From contig NW_005199241.1 of NCBI RefSeq assembly GCF_000372725.1, positions 19,033 through 83,032 of the forward strand: DNA of 64,000 nucleotides, given 5' to 3'. The notes beneath the pieces were generated by a model. The model searched no databases, was not told the origin of the DNA, and saw nothing but the letters and a program-made list of their open reading frames with translations. Of this stretch, positions 11,204 through 20,199 are shown piece after piece (the stretch's first letter is position 1; every line of letters starts with the position of its first letter). Both the position numbers and the translations under genes were made by a program. This DNA comes from Emiliania huxleyi CCMP1516. Lineage: Eukaryota > Haptophyta > Isochrysidales > Noelaerhabdaceae.

Positions 11204-12084
11204 TCAGCGCCCTCCTCCGGCCGCCTGCTCCGCCTCCGCCTCGTCGCCGCGCAGCTCGGCGCCGCTGGCGTGCGGCGGCGGCGGCGGCGCCCAGGTGAGG
11301 CGGCCGAGGAGGATCTCGTCGTCCGGCAGCGCCGCGAGGTGCGACATCTGCGCCAGCAGGTACTCGGCGAGCCACAGGGCCGCCGGCTCCGCGCTGCCGG
11401 CGATGCCTCCCTCCTCGTCTGCGTACACGTTGCGGAGCAGCACCTCGGCGAGGGCCTCCGCCTGGGGTCCGCCTGCCGGCTGCTTGAGCGCCTCGTCGAG
11501 CGCCTGCGCCATGCCGTGCCACGACAGCTGCAGCTCCTTCTGGTACTTGAGCGCCTGGATCAGCTCGAGCCCCTCCCCCTCCACGGCGTCGCGCATCCCG
11601 TCGTACTCCCACAGCCGCTCCAGCACCTCCGAGACGAGCGCCTCGACCCGCTCGCGCGGCAGCGGACGCAGCCGCACGTGCACCAGCCAGCAGTGAAGCC
11701 CCTTGACCTGGAAGCGCGTGTAGAACCGGCTCGCGTCGACGCCGCCGGAAGACGGGTCGTACAGCTCCGAGAGGTCTCCGCGCCGCCGGCATATCCCGTG
11801 GATGTCCTCGCCGGCCGCCGCCTGGTACTGCGCATCCGTGAACATGCCACCGAGCCGCATCAGCCCCGTGCGCCACCACGGGCCAGCCTGCGAGTGGAGA
11901 GGAGAGTGGGAATTGCAGGCGGCTCGGCTCGGCGGCACCTTTGCAAGGCCTGCAGCTGCTGGAGCCTTCCGACCATGGTGGACGGGTCGGCGAGGCGTGT
12001 AGCCGTGCAGAGACGGCGCGCGGCATGATGAGCCAGGGCCGCGTGGCTGGCACGGCGCGCGGTGGCCAGGCTGGCTCGTCTCAT
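11204..12084 (-). CDS. UQCC1: Ubiquinol-cytochrome c chaperone (CBP3/UQCC1 family)
   Basis: Mitochondrial assembly factor for cytochrome b of the bc1 complex. Exons 12084-11950 and 11887-11204 give 272 residues. Exon 1 encodes an arginine/alanine-rich presequence without acids (MRRASLATARRASHAALAHH), typical of matrix import. Exon 2 holds the chaperone domain: FQVKGLHCWLVHVRLRPLP, the LWEYDGMRDAV region, an alpha-helical KEL.LSWHGMAQALDEAL segment, and the closing LWLAEYLLAQMSHLAALP. The 62-bp intron must be GC-AG: splicing at the nearby GT would throw exon 2 out of frame. Both intron ends read GCAG|GC. The start at 12084 was chosen because it supplies the presequence. Confidence 0.9.
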
Positions 12085-12464
12085 ATGTTGTAGACCACAC
12101 CTCCTCGCCCTCTCTCTGCTTGTCCGTGCAGCCCTCGCAGCTGCGCGTAGCGTGGAGGCATAGAATTTTCCAAGAAAGAGAATTTTTCAAGCAAACTCCG
12201 TGCACAAAGAGAAAGCAGGTAGCTAGGGCCCCTGCAACCTCCTGCCCATACAGACATGGGTGCGAAACAACGACAAGACCAAGGCACGGGCAGAGGAGAG
12301 AGAAGAAGAGAAGAATATAGGGTGGATAAAGCGCCTGCGGCATGGAGGGTGAGCCACGCTGAACGTACTGAATGTAGAGCCGAACGCGGAACGGCAGGAA
12401 GCCGGGGAAGACGACCCCGAGGAGGACGAAACACCTGTGGTAATCCCGTCGTTACGCTGTAACG
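12085..12464. other. 5' flank of the CBP3-like gene and unassigned sequence
   Basis: Two A-tract motifs (TAGAATTTTCC and AGAGAATTTTTC, 12161-12190) lie about 77 bp upstream of the chaperone start. An acidic open frame (EDDPEEDETPVVIPS, about 12380-12450) precedes the ORF at 12465 in another frame. Confidence 0.4.
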
Positions 12465-12920
12465 ATGGCACCCGGGGACCCCAGCCAGCGCCAGCATCAT
12501 CCGTGCACCGTGGAGGCACAAGTGTTCGAAGAGAGAGTGGACCTGAGCAACGATATGACTTGGCGGCAAATGATCGCAGTCACGCAGTGGGCGTCAGAAG
12601 AAGTCGTCCTTGTGCGCGAGGAGAGCTCGATAAACTCGAGGGATAAACTCGAGGGCGGGCCAAAATATGCCGCGAGGAGGGCGGAGCTGCGCCGAAAGGC
12701 GAAAGAAGCCGCGAGAACAAGGGGTCGGCAGGCGGCGGCGGCGTCGCAGAACGAGGCAGAGGAGAGCGACGCGACAGAGGAAGAAGCGACAAGGGAGAGA
12801 ACGACGAGAGTGGGACGACCGCGAGGTGGCATGAAGGTTGCAGCGAGAATCGGCGAGAGACTGCGAAGAGAGATAGGAAGAGGCGGACGCCCTGAGGGAG
12901 GGTGTGAGGATGTAGAGTGA
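12465..12920 (+). CDS. Hypothetical charged protein, possibly repeat-derived
   Basis: A 151-codon ATG frame. The first half contains DMTWRQMIAVTQWASEEVV, and the second half is highly charged with an AT-hook-like VGRPRGG. The DNA of its 3' part (GGCGAGAGACTGCGAA..., 12848-12910) recurs near 30525 and, inverted, near 32250, so at least that part belongs to a dispersed repeat. It may be the remnant of a mobile-element ORF. No family recognised. Confidence 0.3.
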   Translation: MAPGDPSQRQHHPCTVEAQVFEERVDLSNDMTWRQMIAVTQWASEEVVLVREESSINSRDKLEGGPKYAARRAELRRKAKEAARTRGRQAAAASQNEAEESDATEEEATRERTTRVGRPRGGMKVAARIGERLRREIGRGGRPEGGCEDVE

Positions 12921-13500
12921 TCTGTGATCTGTGAGGGTCCGCCCGCAGGCGCATTTTGTATACGGAGGCGGTGCCCGGTGCCGAGCGCAGGCAGAGCCCA
13001 CAGGTCGGACCTTAAGACAGCGTTGTAGATCCCTGGGCGAGGGTGGTGGAGAGGGCGGTCCGGCGGCGGAGCACCCACCTCCTCCCGGCGTGCCGGGAGG
13101 CAGGATGTCATCCCCCGTGATCCAGACCGCCCCGTTGGAGGTAGGCCGCTCGTCTAGCCAATCAGCCTTAAGCGAGCGGCCTGGCCGTTGGAATGGCCGG
13201 GTGGAAAGAGGGGCGGGGCCTCGATGGCCTAGTTAGTTGCCCGGCCGAACGTTCGGACTCTTCCCCGTGCGGGGCCTCGGCGTCCTAGTAATCCGGCCGG
13301 CCGTTCGGTCTCTTACCCGTGGGCCCCCTCTCGTCGGGTTGAGGGGAGGTCGACTGTCCCTGACGGCGAACCTCAGTTACGAGCCGCCCTCCCCCGATGC
13401 GGACATGCGGGGAGGAGGTCAATGACCTGCCTAGTCGCCCGACATGCCAGGCATGCCGACCTTTCGGAGCCCCCCCTCGTAGACGTGTGCCGCTGGGATC
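12921..13500. other. Hairpin-rich region, no gene
   Basis: A chain of short perfect inverted repeats: CCTCCCGGCGTGCCGGGAGG (about 13080-13099), GGCCGCTCG ... CGAGCGGCC (about 13146-13183), GGCCGTTGGAATGGCC (13184-13199) and CCGAACGTTCGG (about 13243). No coding frame is credible. Confidence 0.5.
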
Positions 13501-13504
13501 ATTC

Positions 13505-13700
13505 CAGGATGTAGAGTGTAGAGCGCTGTAGAGCTGTAGTGTGTAGAGCTGGAGAGCGCTGGAGAGCTGTAGTGTGTAGAGCTGGAGAGCGCTGTAGAGC
13601 TGTAGAGCTCTATCTACATCCGGCGCGGGACGAAGCGCCTCCGCTGTGCGTAGAGCGATGTAGAGCGCGATTTTGCTGTAGAGTTTGTTGTAGAGGCTCT
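13505..13700. repeat. GTAGAGC-type degenerate tandem repeat
   Basis: The hexamer-like unit TAGAGC/TGTAGAGCTG recurs more than fifteen times with variants such as GGAGAGCGC. It has no conserved frame and lies just left of the first MITE. Confidence 0.85.
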
Positions 13701-13773
13701 ACAGGTACAGGTACAGCCAAACCGCCGGGAAGGCAGTGACTCAAAGAGGTCGAGCCGCGCTAATGCCTAATGG

Positions 13774-14401
13774 TTGGCCTGTACCCATGTTTCCGGAAAC
13801 CAAAAAGGAAACGAGAGGGTCCCCAGCACTTTTCGTTTCCGGAAATTTCCAGGGAAATCAGAGGGTGTTTGGTGCTCCATTCTGGCAACTCTCGAGTTTC
13901 CCTGAGTCTGAGAGCTGGTCTGGGCCAAAATCTGAGGCGAAACCGAGGAAACCGGCAAAATACCGGGTATTTTCCAGGTATACCCGGGGTCTTCCAGGTA
14001 CCCGCAAAATACCCGGTATTTTGCCGAGAGTCGGCTGATTTGGGCCCAAACCAGCCTCAGACTCGGCAAAACAAACTACTCGCTCTCTTTTATGTCCCAC
14101 CATGCAGAGCGCATCTCTCTCTCTGTTGTGCGAGGCGTGAACCGCGCCATTCGCTCTCACCTGGCAACCCTGTCTGCACGTCTCGCGCGCGCGTGAACAG
14201 GGCTCCAGGCCCCAAATTACGTGTGAGTGTTAGAGTTGTTTGGTATTGCTATAAATCTCTCTCTCGACTCGGCTCAGCCCGTGAAATTGACGGTTTTCGC
14301 GGAGTTTCCTCGGGAAACTAGAGAGGAAACGAGAGGGTGCTGTAGAGAAACACGGAAAGGAAACGAGATGGGGTGAGCGAGGAAACATGGGTACAGCCTA
14401 A
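13774..14401 (+). mobile_element. TIR element (MITE-like) family 1, copy 1
   Basis: A 628-bp element that starts TTGGCCTGTACCCATGTTTCC-like and ends with the inverted GGAAACATGGGTACAGCCTAA-like sequence. It is flanked on both sides by the exact 8-bp duplication CCTAATGG (13766-13773 and 14402-14409). The body contains paired direct and inverted runs of CCGGGTATTTT and GGAAATTTCC. It shares most of its body with the copy at 21426-21852 and a fragment at about 24660-24885. It has no transposase ORF, so it is non-autonomous. 8-bp duplications are typical of hAT-like and P-like transposons; the superfamily is not settled. Confidence 0.85.
14068..14273. mobile_element. Possible nested insertion in MITE copy 1
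   Basis: Relative to the copy at 21426-21852, this copy carries about 200 extra bases. They are bracketed by the 8-mer GACTCGGC (14060-14067 and 14266-14273), as a target-site duplication would be. No clear TIRs are visible inside. Confidence 0.45.
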
Positions 14402-14417
14402 CCTAATGGGGTGTCTC

Positions 14418-15251
14418 ACTGGTTGGGTAGTAGTCTAAGTTCTGAGCCTGGAGGCCTAACGGGTCTAAGTGTGGCTAGCCACGCTGGAGTGCTTGCGCGG
14501 TCTAAGATCAGCGGGAGCCTCTTACATCGGCTAAGTCGGCCGTGGACGGCCTGGGGCCAAGAGGCTCCCACCGTGATCAACGTACAACGATACGGCGCAG
14601 CCCCCAAATTTTCTTCGCCTGCGGCGGGCGATCGATCCTTCTCATGCTCAGCAATCGCCGCCTCAGCATCCTCCTCTTCCGATTCTCGTTGCTGCTTCTT
14701 GAGCGCAATCTTCGGCGACTTCTCGCCAAACAGTTCTCACAAATAGCCTCAAGCTCAAACAAACGCGTGTCAGAGAAGCCTGTGTATGCTGGTCCTCTTT
14801 GAACGATCCGCGCGTGAGGTAGCATAGGGCCTTGTTGGCAGCAGCCAGCTTGTTGCGCTGCTTCGTTGCGATGAGCTGATTGGGATCGCAGAAGTGCATG
14901 CCAAGCACCGCCACGATCTTGAAGCAGAACACATCGCAACCGCATCGTCCGCACTGCCATCGGCATGCCGCGCCCGCCGCTTCGCCGCAACCGCCTTAGG
15001 CACGCATAGCGGCAGCATATGGTACGTTGCGCGTACTTGAGCAGGCGTTGCGCGCCGCAAGTAGCGCACTGGCCCTGGGAGAAGGCGATATGGCGTCGTG
15101 CGCGGCAAACGGCCTTATGTCGTCTAAGTTCATGGCCCCCGACCATGAGGGTCTAAGTCTGAGCCCGGCTCCGTGCGGGGGCTAAGTTGAGCGCTCGCTC
15201 GCTGCAGAGGCTAAGTGTAGAGCAACCCTCTAGCCCTACTACCCAACCATT
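14418..15251. mobile_element. TIR element, 834 bp, with CTAAG subterminal repeats
   Basis: The ends are ACTGGTTGGGTAGTAG and its near-perfect inverse CTACTACCCAACCATT, flanked by the exact 8-bp duplication GGTGTCTC (14410-14417 and 15252-15259). Each end carries four copies of (G)TCTAAGT or GGCTAAGT spaced about 30 bp apart (left near 14433, 14464, 14502, 14531; right near 15122, 15152, 15182, 15211). Small GC-rich hairpins sit between them. Subterminal repeats with 8-bp duplications suggest a hAT-like element. The middle (14577-15146, minus) is open for 189 codons and contains a CATCGAQR-type cysteine motif, but no transposase signature is recognised. The element sits immediately beside the right duplication of MITE copy 1. 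Confidence 0.82.
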
Positions 15252-15401
15252 GGTGTCTCCGAGCTTACTGGAGCTCTGATGGACGGCCTTGACTATCCCT
15301 GACACACAGAGAGTCACTCTGACGGCACACAACACCCTATGACAGCGTCATGACCAGCCTTTTTTACTGTTTTTACAACGCGCTCCCTCGCACAACACAA
15401 G

Positions 15402-15575
15402 GTGCGCAACAAGCTCTCGAAGCGGCAGCACGAGGACGAGGCGAGCTGGTCGACGCGGTCGTGGCTTTCGCTGCAGGCCCAGCGCATGTCAGTCGCGCTG
15501 CAGCTCGCGGCGGCGGAAGAGATTGCGACCGAGCTCAGGCTCGCCGCGGCGTCGGAGGACGCCGCCGTCGCCTAG
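15402..15575 (+). pseudogene. Orphan terminal exon or gene fragment
   Basis: After a splice-acceptor-like CACAACACAAG, a 57-residue frame runs to a TAG. It starts VRNKLSKRQHEDEASW and continues as an Ala/Leu/Glu helix, LQLAAAEEIATEL. The composition is that of a real helical C terminus. No upstream partner exon was found, and mobile elements occupy the expected position. It could be the last exon of a gene split by insertions or a relic. Confidence 0.35.
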
Positions 15576-15725
15576 ACTCCCCTGCGTCACTACGTGCCTC
15601 CCCGTCTTTGTAGCCTGGCGTTTGTGCCCCGTTTGTGCCGCGTCCCGTGCCCCCGAGTTCATTTCATAGAACCTCGCACAACACTGGGCACGGGACTGGC
15701 TCGCACTGGCACTAACAGAGGTACT

Positions 15726-15741
15726 GTGCAAAAAAGAAAAA
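15726..15741. promoter_or_regulatory. A-tract motif upstream of NDC1
   Basis: GTGCAAAAAAGAAAAA ends 53 bp before the NDC1 start. The same GTGCAAAAAAGAA string occurs near 32370, 32409 and 63890. Confidence 0.4.
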
Positions 15742-15793
15742 CAATGTATTCTACGCCATTTCGCGGCAGCCGAACAGCTGCGAGGCTCACGGC

Positions 15794-18129
15794 ATGATGC
15801 ACTTCGGGCTCGGGATCCTCCCCGCGGCGCTCAAGCCAGCGCTTCGCGTCGGCCCGGCCGCCGCTCGCGCCGGCGGCGTCATGCGCGCCTCGGTCGAGTC
15901 GCTCGGCCGGCCTGACGTCGTCGTGGTGGGCGGCGGCTTTGGCGGGCTCTACACCGCGCTCCGCCTGGCCAACCTGGGGTGGGAGGAGGCGGAGCCGCCG
16001 CGTGTGACGCTGGTCGACCGGAGCGACCGCTTCGTCTTCCTCCCCATGCTCTACGAGGTGACGACCGGGCAGGCGTCCTGCTGGGAGGTGGCGCCGCGTT
16101 TCGAGGAGCTGCTCGCAGGCTCCGGCGTCGAGTTCGTGCAGGGCGAGGCGATCTCGCTCGACGCCGAGGCGCAGCTGCTCTCTGTGCGGCGGCCGGAGGA
16201 GGCAACGGCCGGAGAGGGAGGCGCCGCCAACTCCTCCGGCACGACGGCGGGCGGTCCGCTCGCTCTTCCGTACGACGCCGCCGTCCTCGCGCCGGGCGCA
16301 GTCCCCTCGTTTGGCGGCGTCAAGGGGGCGGCGGAGCACGCGCTGCCCTTCTATTCGCTCGACGACGCGCTCGCGCTGCGCGAGACGCTGCTCCCGCTCT
16401 CGCGCGCCCCTGCCGGCGCCAAGATCTCCGTCGCAGTCATCGGCGGCTCTTTCGTCGGGGCGGGGGCCGGCAGCCAGCGCGTGTGCTGCTGGCAGCAGCC
16501 CAGGACTGAGCGGTCCAATGCTTCGAGCTAGGTCGAGCTGGCCGCCAACCTGTGCAGCTGGCTCGGGGACAAGGCCGACCCTCCCCCTCCTCCACCGCTG
16601 TCCTAAGGACCTGTTCGGAGCCTGTTCTTGGTGCCCTCCCCGCTAGGTCGACCTCTCCCTGATTCACAGGGCAGAGGCGCTCCTCTCCTCGTCGAGCGAC
16701 TTCAGCAGGCCGCCCGCAGGCGGGCGGGAGGGAGGGCGACAGTGCCTCGTCACACTTGCTTCTGCTGCTGCTGCGGGTAGGCTCGTCGCGCAGGCGAGGC
16801 TCGAGGAGCGTGGCGTGACATGTCCAGGACATGTCCAGGACACCTCTATGACATGTCCCATAGGCGAGGCTCGAGGAGCGTGGCGTGACAGTGCACCTGG
16901 AGACTGCAGTGGACGAGGCGGCATCGGAGAGAGGCGCACTCTGGTCTGACTCGCTCATCCAACCTTCACCAAGGGCTGCTGGACTCAGGTTGCCCCGGGG
17001 GAGCTCACACTGTGCGGCGGCACCGCGCCACCCTCCCTCCCGGCAACCCTCCCGCGGCGCGACTACCACGTCCTGGACACGCCCCACCGACGCCCAAAAC
17101 ACGTCCATGTACAGGCGGACTTGGTGGTGTGGTGCGCCGGCTCGCAGCCTTCGCCGCTCTGCGCCTCGCTCGGGCTGCCGGTGGACGAGAGAGGCAGGCT
17201 GCTCACCGACCGGCGAGATCTAGCCGAGATTGCCCGAGATTGCCCGAGATGTGGACGAGAGAGGCAGGCTGCTCACCGACCGGCGAGATCTAGCCGAGAT
17301 TGCCCGAGATTGCCCGAGATGTGGACGAGAGAGGCAGGCTGCTCACCGACCGGCGAGATCTAGCCGAGATTGCCCGAGATTGCCCGAGATGTGGACGAGA
17401 GAGGCAGGCTGCTCACCGACCGGCAGCCCTCGCCGGAGGACGCACTGCCGTTGGGCAAGATTTCTTGTGTGTGGACGCGCAGCTCTTCTCTGTCAGGTAA
17501 CTCGCCGCGGTTCGTCTGCATGTCCATCGCTCTCTTCTTCGGCATTCCGAGCCTTCATGCTTCAGGTACCTTTCCGTGGACGGGCTGCCGCACGTGCACT
17601 GCCTCGGCGACGCCGCCTGCTCCGCCGACAGCAAGGGACCGGCGCCGCCATCGACGGCGCAGGTGGCGGTGCACCAGGGCGCGGGCCGCGAGGGGCTTCT
17701 TTTTCGGGAGCGGTCGGGGTGGTCCTGTTGTGTAGGCGGCGATGCAGCAGGCGGACTACGCTGCGTGGAACACGCGCGCCGCGCTGTTGGGCTCGCCGCC
17801 GCTGCCGTTCCGCTACACAAACTTGGGCGAGATGCTCTCGCTCGGCAGCGATGAAAGGTGATCTCGGGTGATCTCGGGTGATCTCGGTAGGCGAGATGCT
17901 CTCGCTCGGCGGCGAAGACGGCGCCGTGTCTGCGCTCGCCGGGTTGGTGCAGCTCCGAGGGCCGCTCGCGTCGTTGTCGCGCAAGGCGGTCTACGCGGCG
18001 CGGATGCCCACGCCGGCGCAGGCGGCGCGCGTGGGCGCGTCGTGGGCCTTCGACGCCGCCCTTGGCGCCGCTGCGCTCGTGGCGCGCGGCGCCGGCGGGG
18101 CGGCCGGCAAGGGGCGGCCGCGTTCGTGA
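15794..18129 (+). CDS. NDC1: Type II NAD(P)H dehydrogenase, NDC1-like
   Basis: Plastid-type flavoenzyme expected to transfer electrons from NAD(P)H to plastoquinone or demethylphylloquinone. Eight inferred exons (15794-16459, 16532-16573, 16647-16793, 16864-16917, 16989-17212, 17566-17662, 17736-17826, 17891-18129) join in phase to 519 residues. An alanine-rich leader precedes the FAD motif VVVGGGFGGLYTA. Then come the second dinucleotide motif VAVIGGSFVG|VELAANL, VVWCAGSQP, the FAD-contacting CLGDAACS, TAQ|AAMQQADYAAWN, and the C-terminal FRYTNLGEMLSLG typical of NDC1. Six of seven introns read as GC-AG; intron 6 is GT-AG. Three introns carry duplicated exon edges (see findings). Confidence is high for family and lower for exons 3-5, where homologous anchors are weak. 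Confidence 0.88.
17181..17422 (+). repeat. 70-bp tandem repeat spanning an exon-intron border
   Basis: Three perfect 70-bp units begin at 17181, 17251 and 17321, with a partial fourth at 17391. Each contains the NDC1 coding segment for VDERGRLLTDR followed by CGAGAT-type 10-mers. Because 70 is not a multiple of 3, the copies cannot all be translated in frame. Confidence 0.97.
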
Positions 18130-18601
18130 GCCCCTCACACTGAGTTGCTGGAGCTCGAATCTCTGCCAGCTCTCAGCTGAAGTCAGTGTGACGTGTGTGC
18201 GTTGTCATTATATACGGCTTGCGCGGCGCTAATTATATGCTGACGTAGAATGTTTTTGCGAGAATCTTTGTGCCGGCATTATAACGTACCACGAGGCATG
18301 GACCACCATTGACGCATTGAGCATTGTGAGGCACATCACGTTCACGAGATGCCGACTCGTCCTGCCGAGATCGGAGATGCAGATGGAGGCGCAAGGCCCT
18401 TGGCCCAAGGCAAGATACTCCATACAGATACACAGACAGTGCACCTTCCTGTCCCCCTGCTACACCGCACACGGCACAAACAGGCGCAGCAACAGGTGGG
18501 TACGCAGATGCGGTTTCTCGACTGTAAATTCGGCCGCCAAAATTCTTTTCATGATACCTAGGTAGGCTAGTTGCGGAATCGCGGAGGGAGAGTCACGCCG
18601 C
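18130..18601. other. Intergenic
   Basis: No gene seen. It is AT-richer than its surroundings (18200-18310). AAAATTCTTTTCATG at 18538-18552 lies 50 bp upstream of the MgtE-like start. Confidence 0.5.
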
Positions 18602-19886
18602 ATGTTTGTCGACGGCGAGGGCCGGCTCTCCAGCGCACCGTCTGAGGAGCTCGAGTACCTCAAGAAGACGGGCATCGACGACTATCTCTTCGCTGCCGTG
18701 CGCGCCACGGCGGCCGGCGGCGCGACAGAGCGGCGCGAGGCGCTGCTCCTCATCTCGACGCGGCTCGCGGCGGAGGCAGAGGCTGCCAGCGAGCCGGCGA
18801 AGGACGGAGGTCTGCGGCGGCGCGGTGTCCGCGCGGTGAAGGAGTCTCCGGCGGCGGAGGCGGCGGCGCCAGAAGAGGTCGAGGAGCCCAGCAGCGGCGG
18901 CGGCGGCGGCGTGGCTGGCGCGCTCCGCCTCGTGTGCGAGCGGACCGGCTGGCTCGCGTTCTTCCTCTGCGGCCTGCTGCTGTGTGAGAGGGTGATGCAC
19001 TCGTTCGGCCCGCTGCTCTAGATGCGTAATGCGGATGGCCGTGGTCCAAGTCGCACTCGAGAAGACGTGTCCGCCACCTGCATTCAGCTGCCGTTCGGCT
19101 GTGCTGCGAGCTGTCTTCGCGGTGCTCCGAGTGCACGGGATGCTCCTACTCACACGCGCTGCCTCTGGTGCACTCACGCAGGCGCGCTTCTCGAGCGCGA
19201 GATCGAGCTCGCCTTCTTCGTGCCCCTCATCATCGGCCACGGCGGCAACTCGGGAGGCCAGGCGGTCTCCACTGTCATCCGCTCCATCGGCCGGCGATCG
19301 CCCTCCGGCTCGGAGGCGATCTCGACGGTGGCGACCGAGGCGCTCGCTGGCGCGCTCCAGTCTCTGCTGCTCGGCTGCCTCGTCGGCCCCGCGCTGCACT
19401 TCTTCCTCGACACGTCACGCGCCGTCTCGACGGTCATGGCAACCACGCTGCCTCTGCTCGGGCTCTTCTCGAACTGCACCGGGGCGATGCTCCCGTTCCT
19501 CGTCACTTGGGCAGGCGCGAGATCCGCCGAGATCCGCCGAGATTCGCCGAGATTCGCTTGCTTCCGCTCCTCCTCTCTTTGCTTCTCGATCCCGATCGCA
19601 CCTACCCCTCACTTTGCGCACCCGTGGGCGCACCGCCCCTCTCCCCCCCCCCCCCCCCCCCCGGGCCACCCACCCCTCTCCACCCCCCCGCAGGCCTCGA
19701 CCCTGCCGTGATCGTCGGGCCGCTGATGACGACGCTCGTCGACACGCTAGGCTTCAGCCCCCCCCCCCCGCCCCCCCCTTTGCGCGTGTGCCACACCCCC
19801 TGACCGCCGGTTCCGCGCGGTGGTGTGGCGCAGGGCTGATGATCTACCTCTCTGTCGCCACCGCCACGCTCGTCCACGGTTCGTGA
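18602..19886 (+). CDS. MgtE/SLC41-type Mg2+ transporter domain protein
   Basis: Polytopic membrane protein for divalent cations, most likely Mg2+. Exons 18602-19007, 19182-19514, 19694-19750 and 19834-19886 all join in phase 1 and give 282 residues. Residues 1-105 are soluble and Ala/Glu-rich. The membrane domain shows WLAFFLCGLLLCERVMHSFG, the family signature FVPLIIGHGGNSGGQAVSTV, VGPALHFFLDTS, then LDPAVIVGPLMTTLVDTLG|LMIYLS. The last of these matches the MgtE C-terminal helices, where the conserved Asp lines the ion path. All three introns are GC-AG, with GCAG|GC, TCG|GC or TAG|GC donors. Intron 2 contains GAGATCCGCC repeats and a C run. Only one MgtE domain is present and the regulatory N and CBS domains of bacterial MgtE are absent. 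Membrane (plasma or plastid) unknown. Confidence 0.88.
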
Positions 19887-20199
19887 GCTCGTTCACGCTT
19901 GCCGCAGACCGCTGCGCCAGGGCAACTTGTTGTCATCCGCATGCTCTCCCGTACGTCGTACTGATCACGCGCCTCGTTGTGTCGCATCTCCCATCGCATG
20001 TGAATCGCGCTCATCGGAGGTAGGGGGGATGCGTGGCACACGGCGCGATCCGCGCGCGCACGCGATCCTAGAGTATGTATCGCGCGAAAGCGTCGAGCAT
20101 CCGCGCCAAGTTCCGCCCGCTCCGGCCAGCTTGATGGCTTGTGCGACACTTTTATTTTTTACAATCAATGAATGGTGTATTAAGTATTTTATCCCTTTG
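19887..20199. other. Intergenic
   Basis: 3' flank of the MgtE-like gene. Nothing else recognised. Confidence 0.4.

Noticed and set aside
14577-15146. 189-codon minus-strand frame as a transposase
   Set aside because: No DDE/D, BED or dimerisation motif is visible; only scattered cysteines and arginines.
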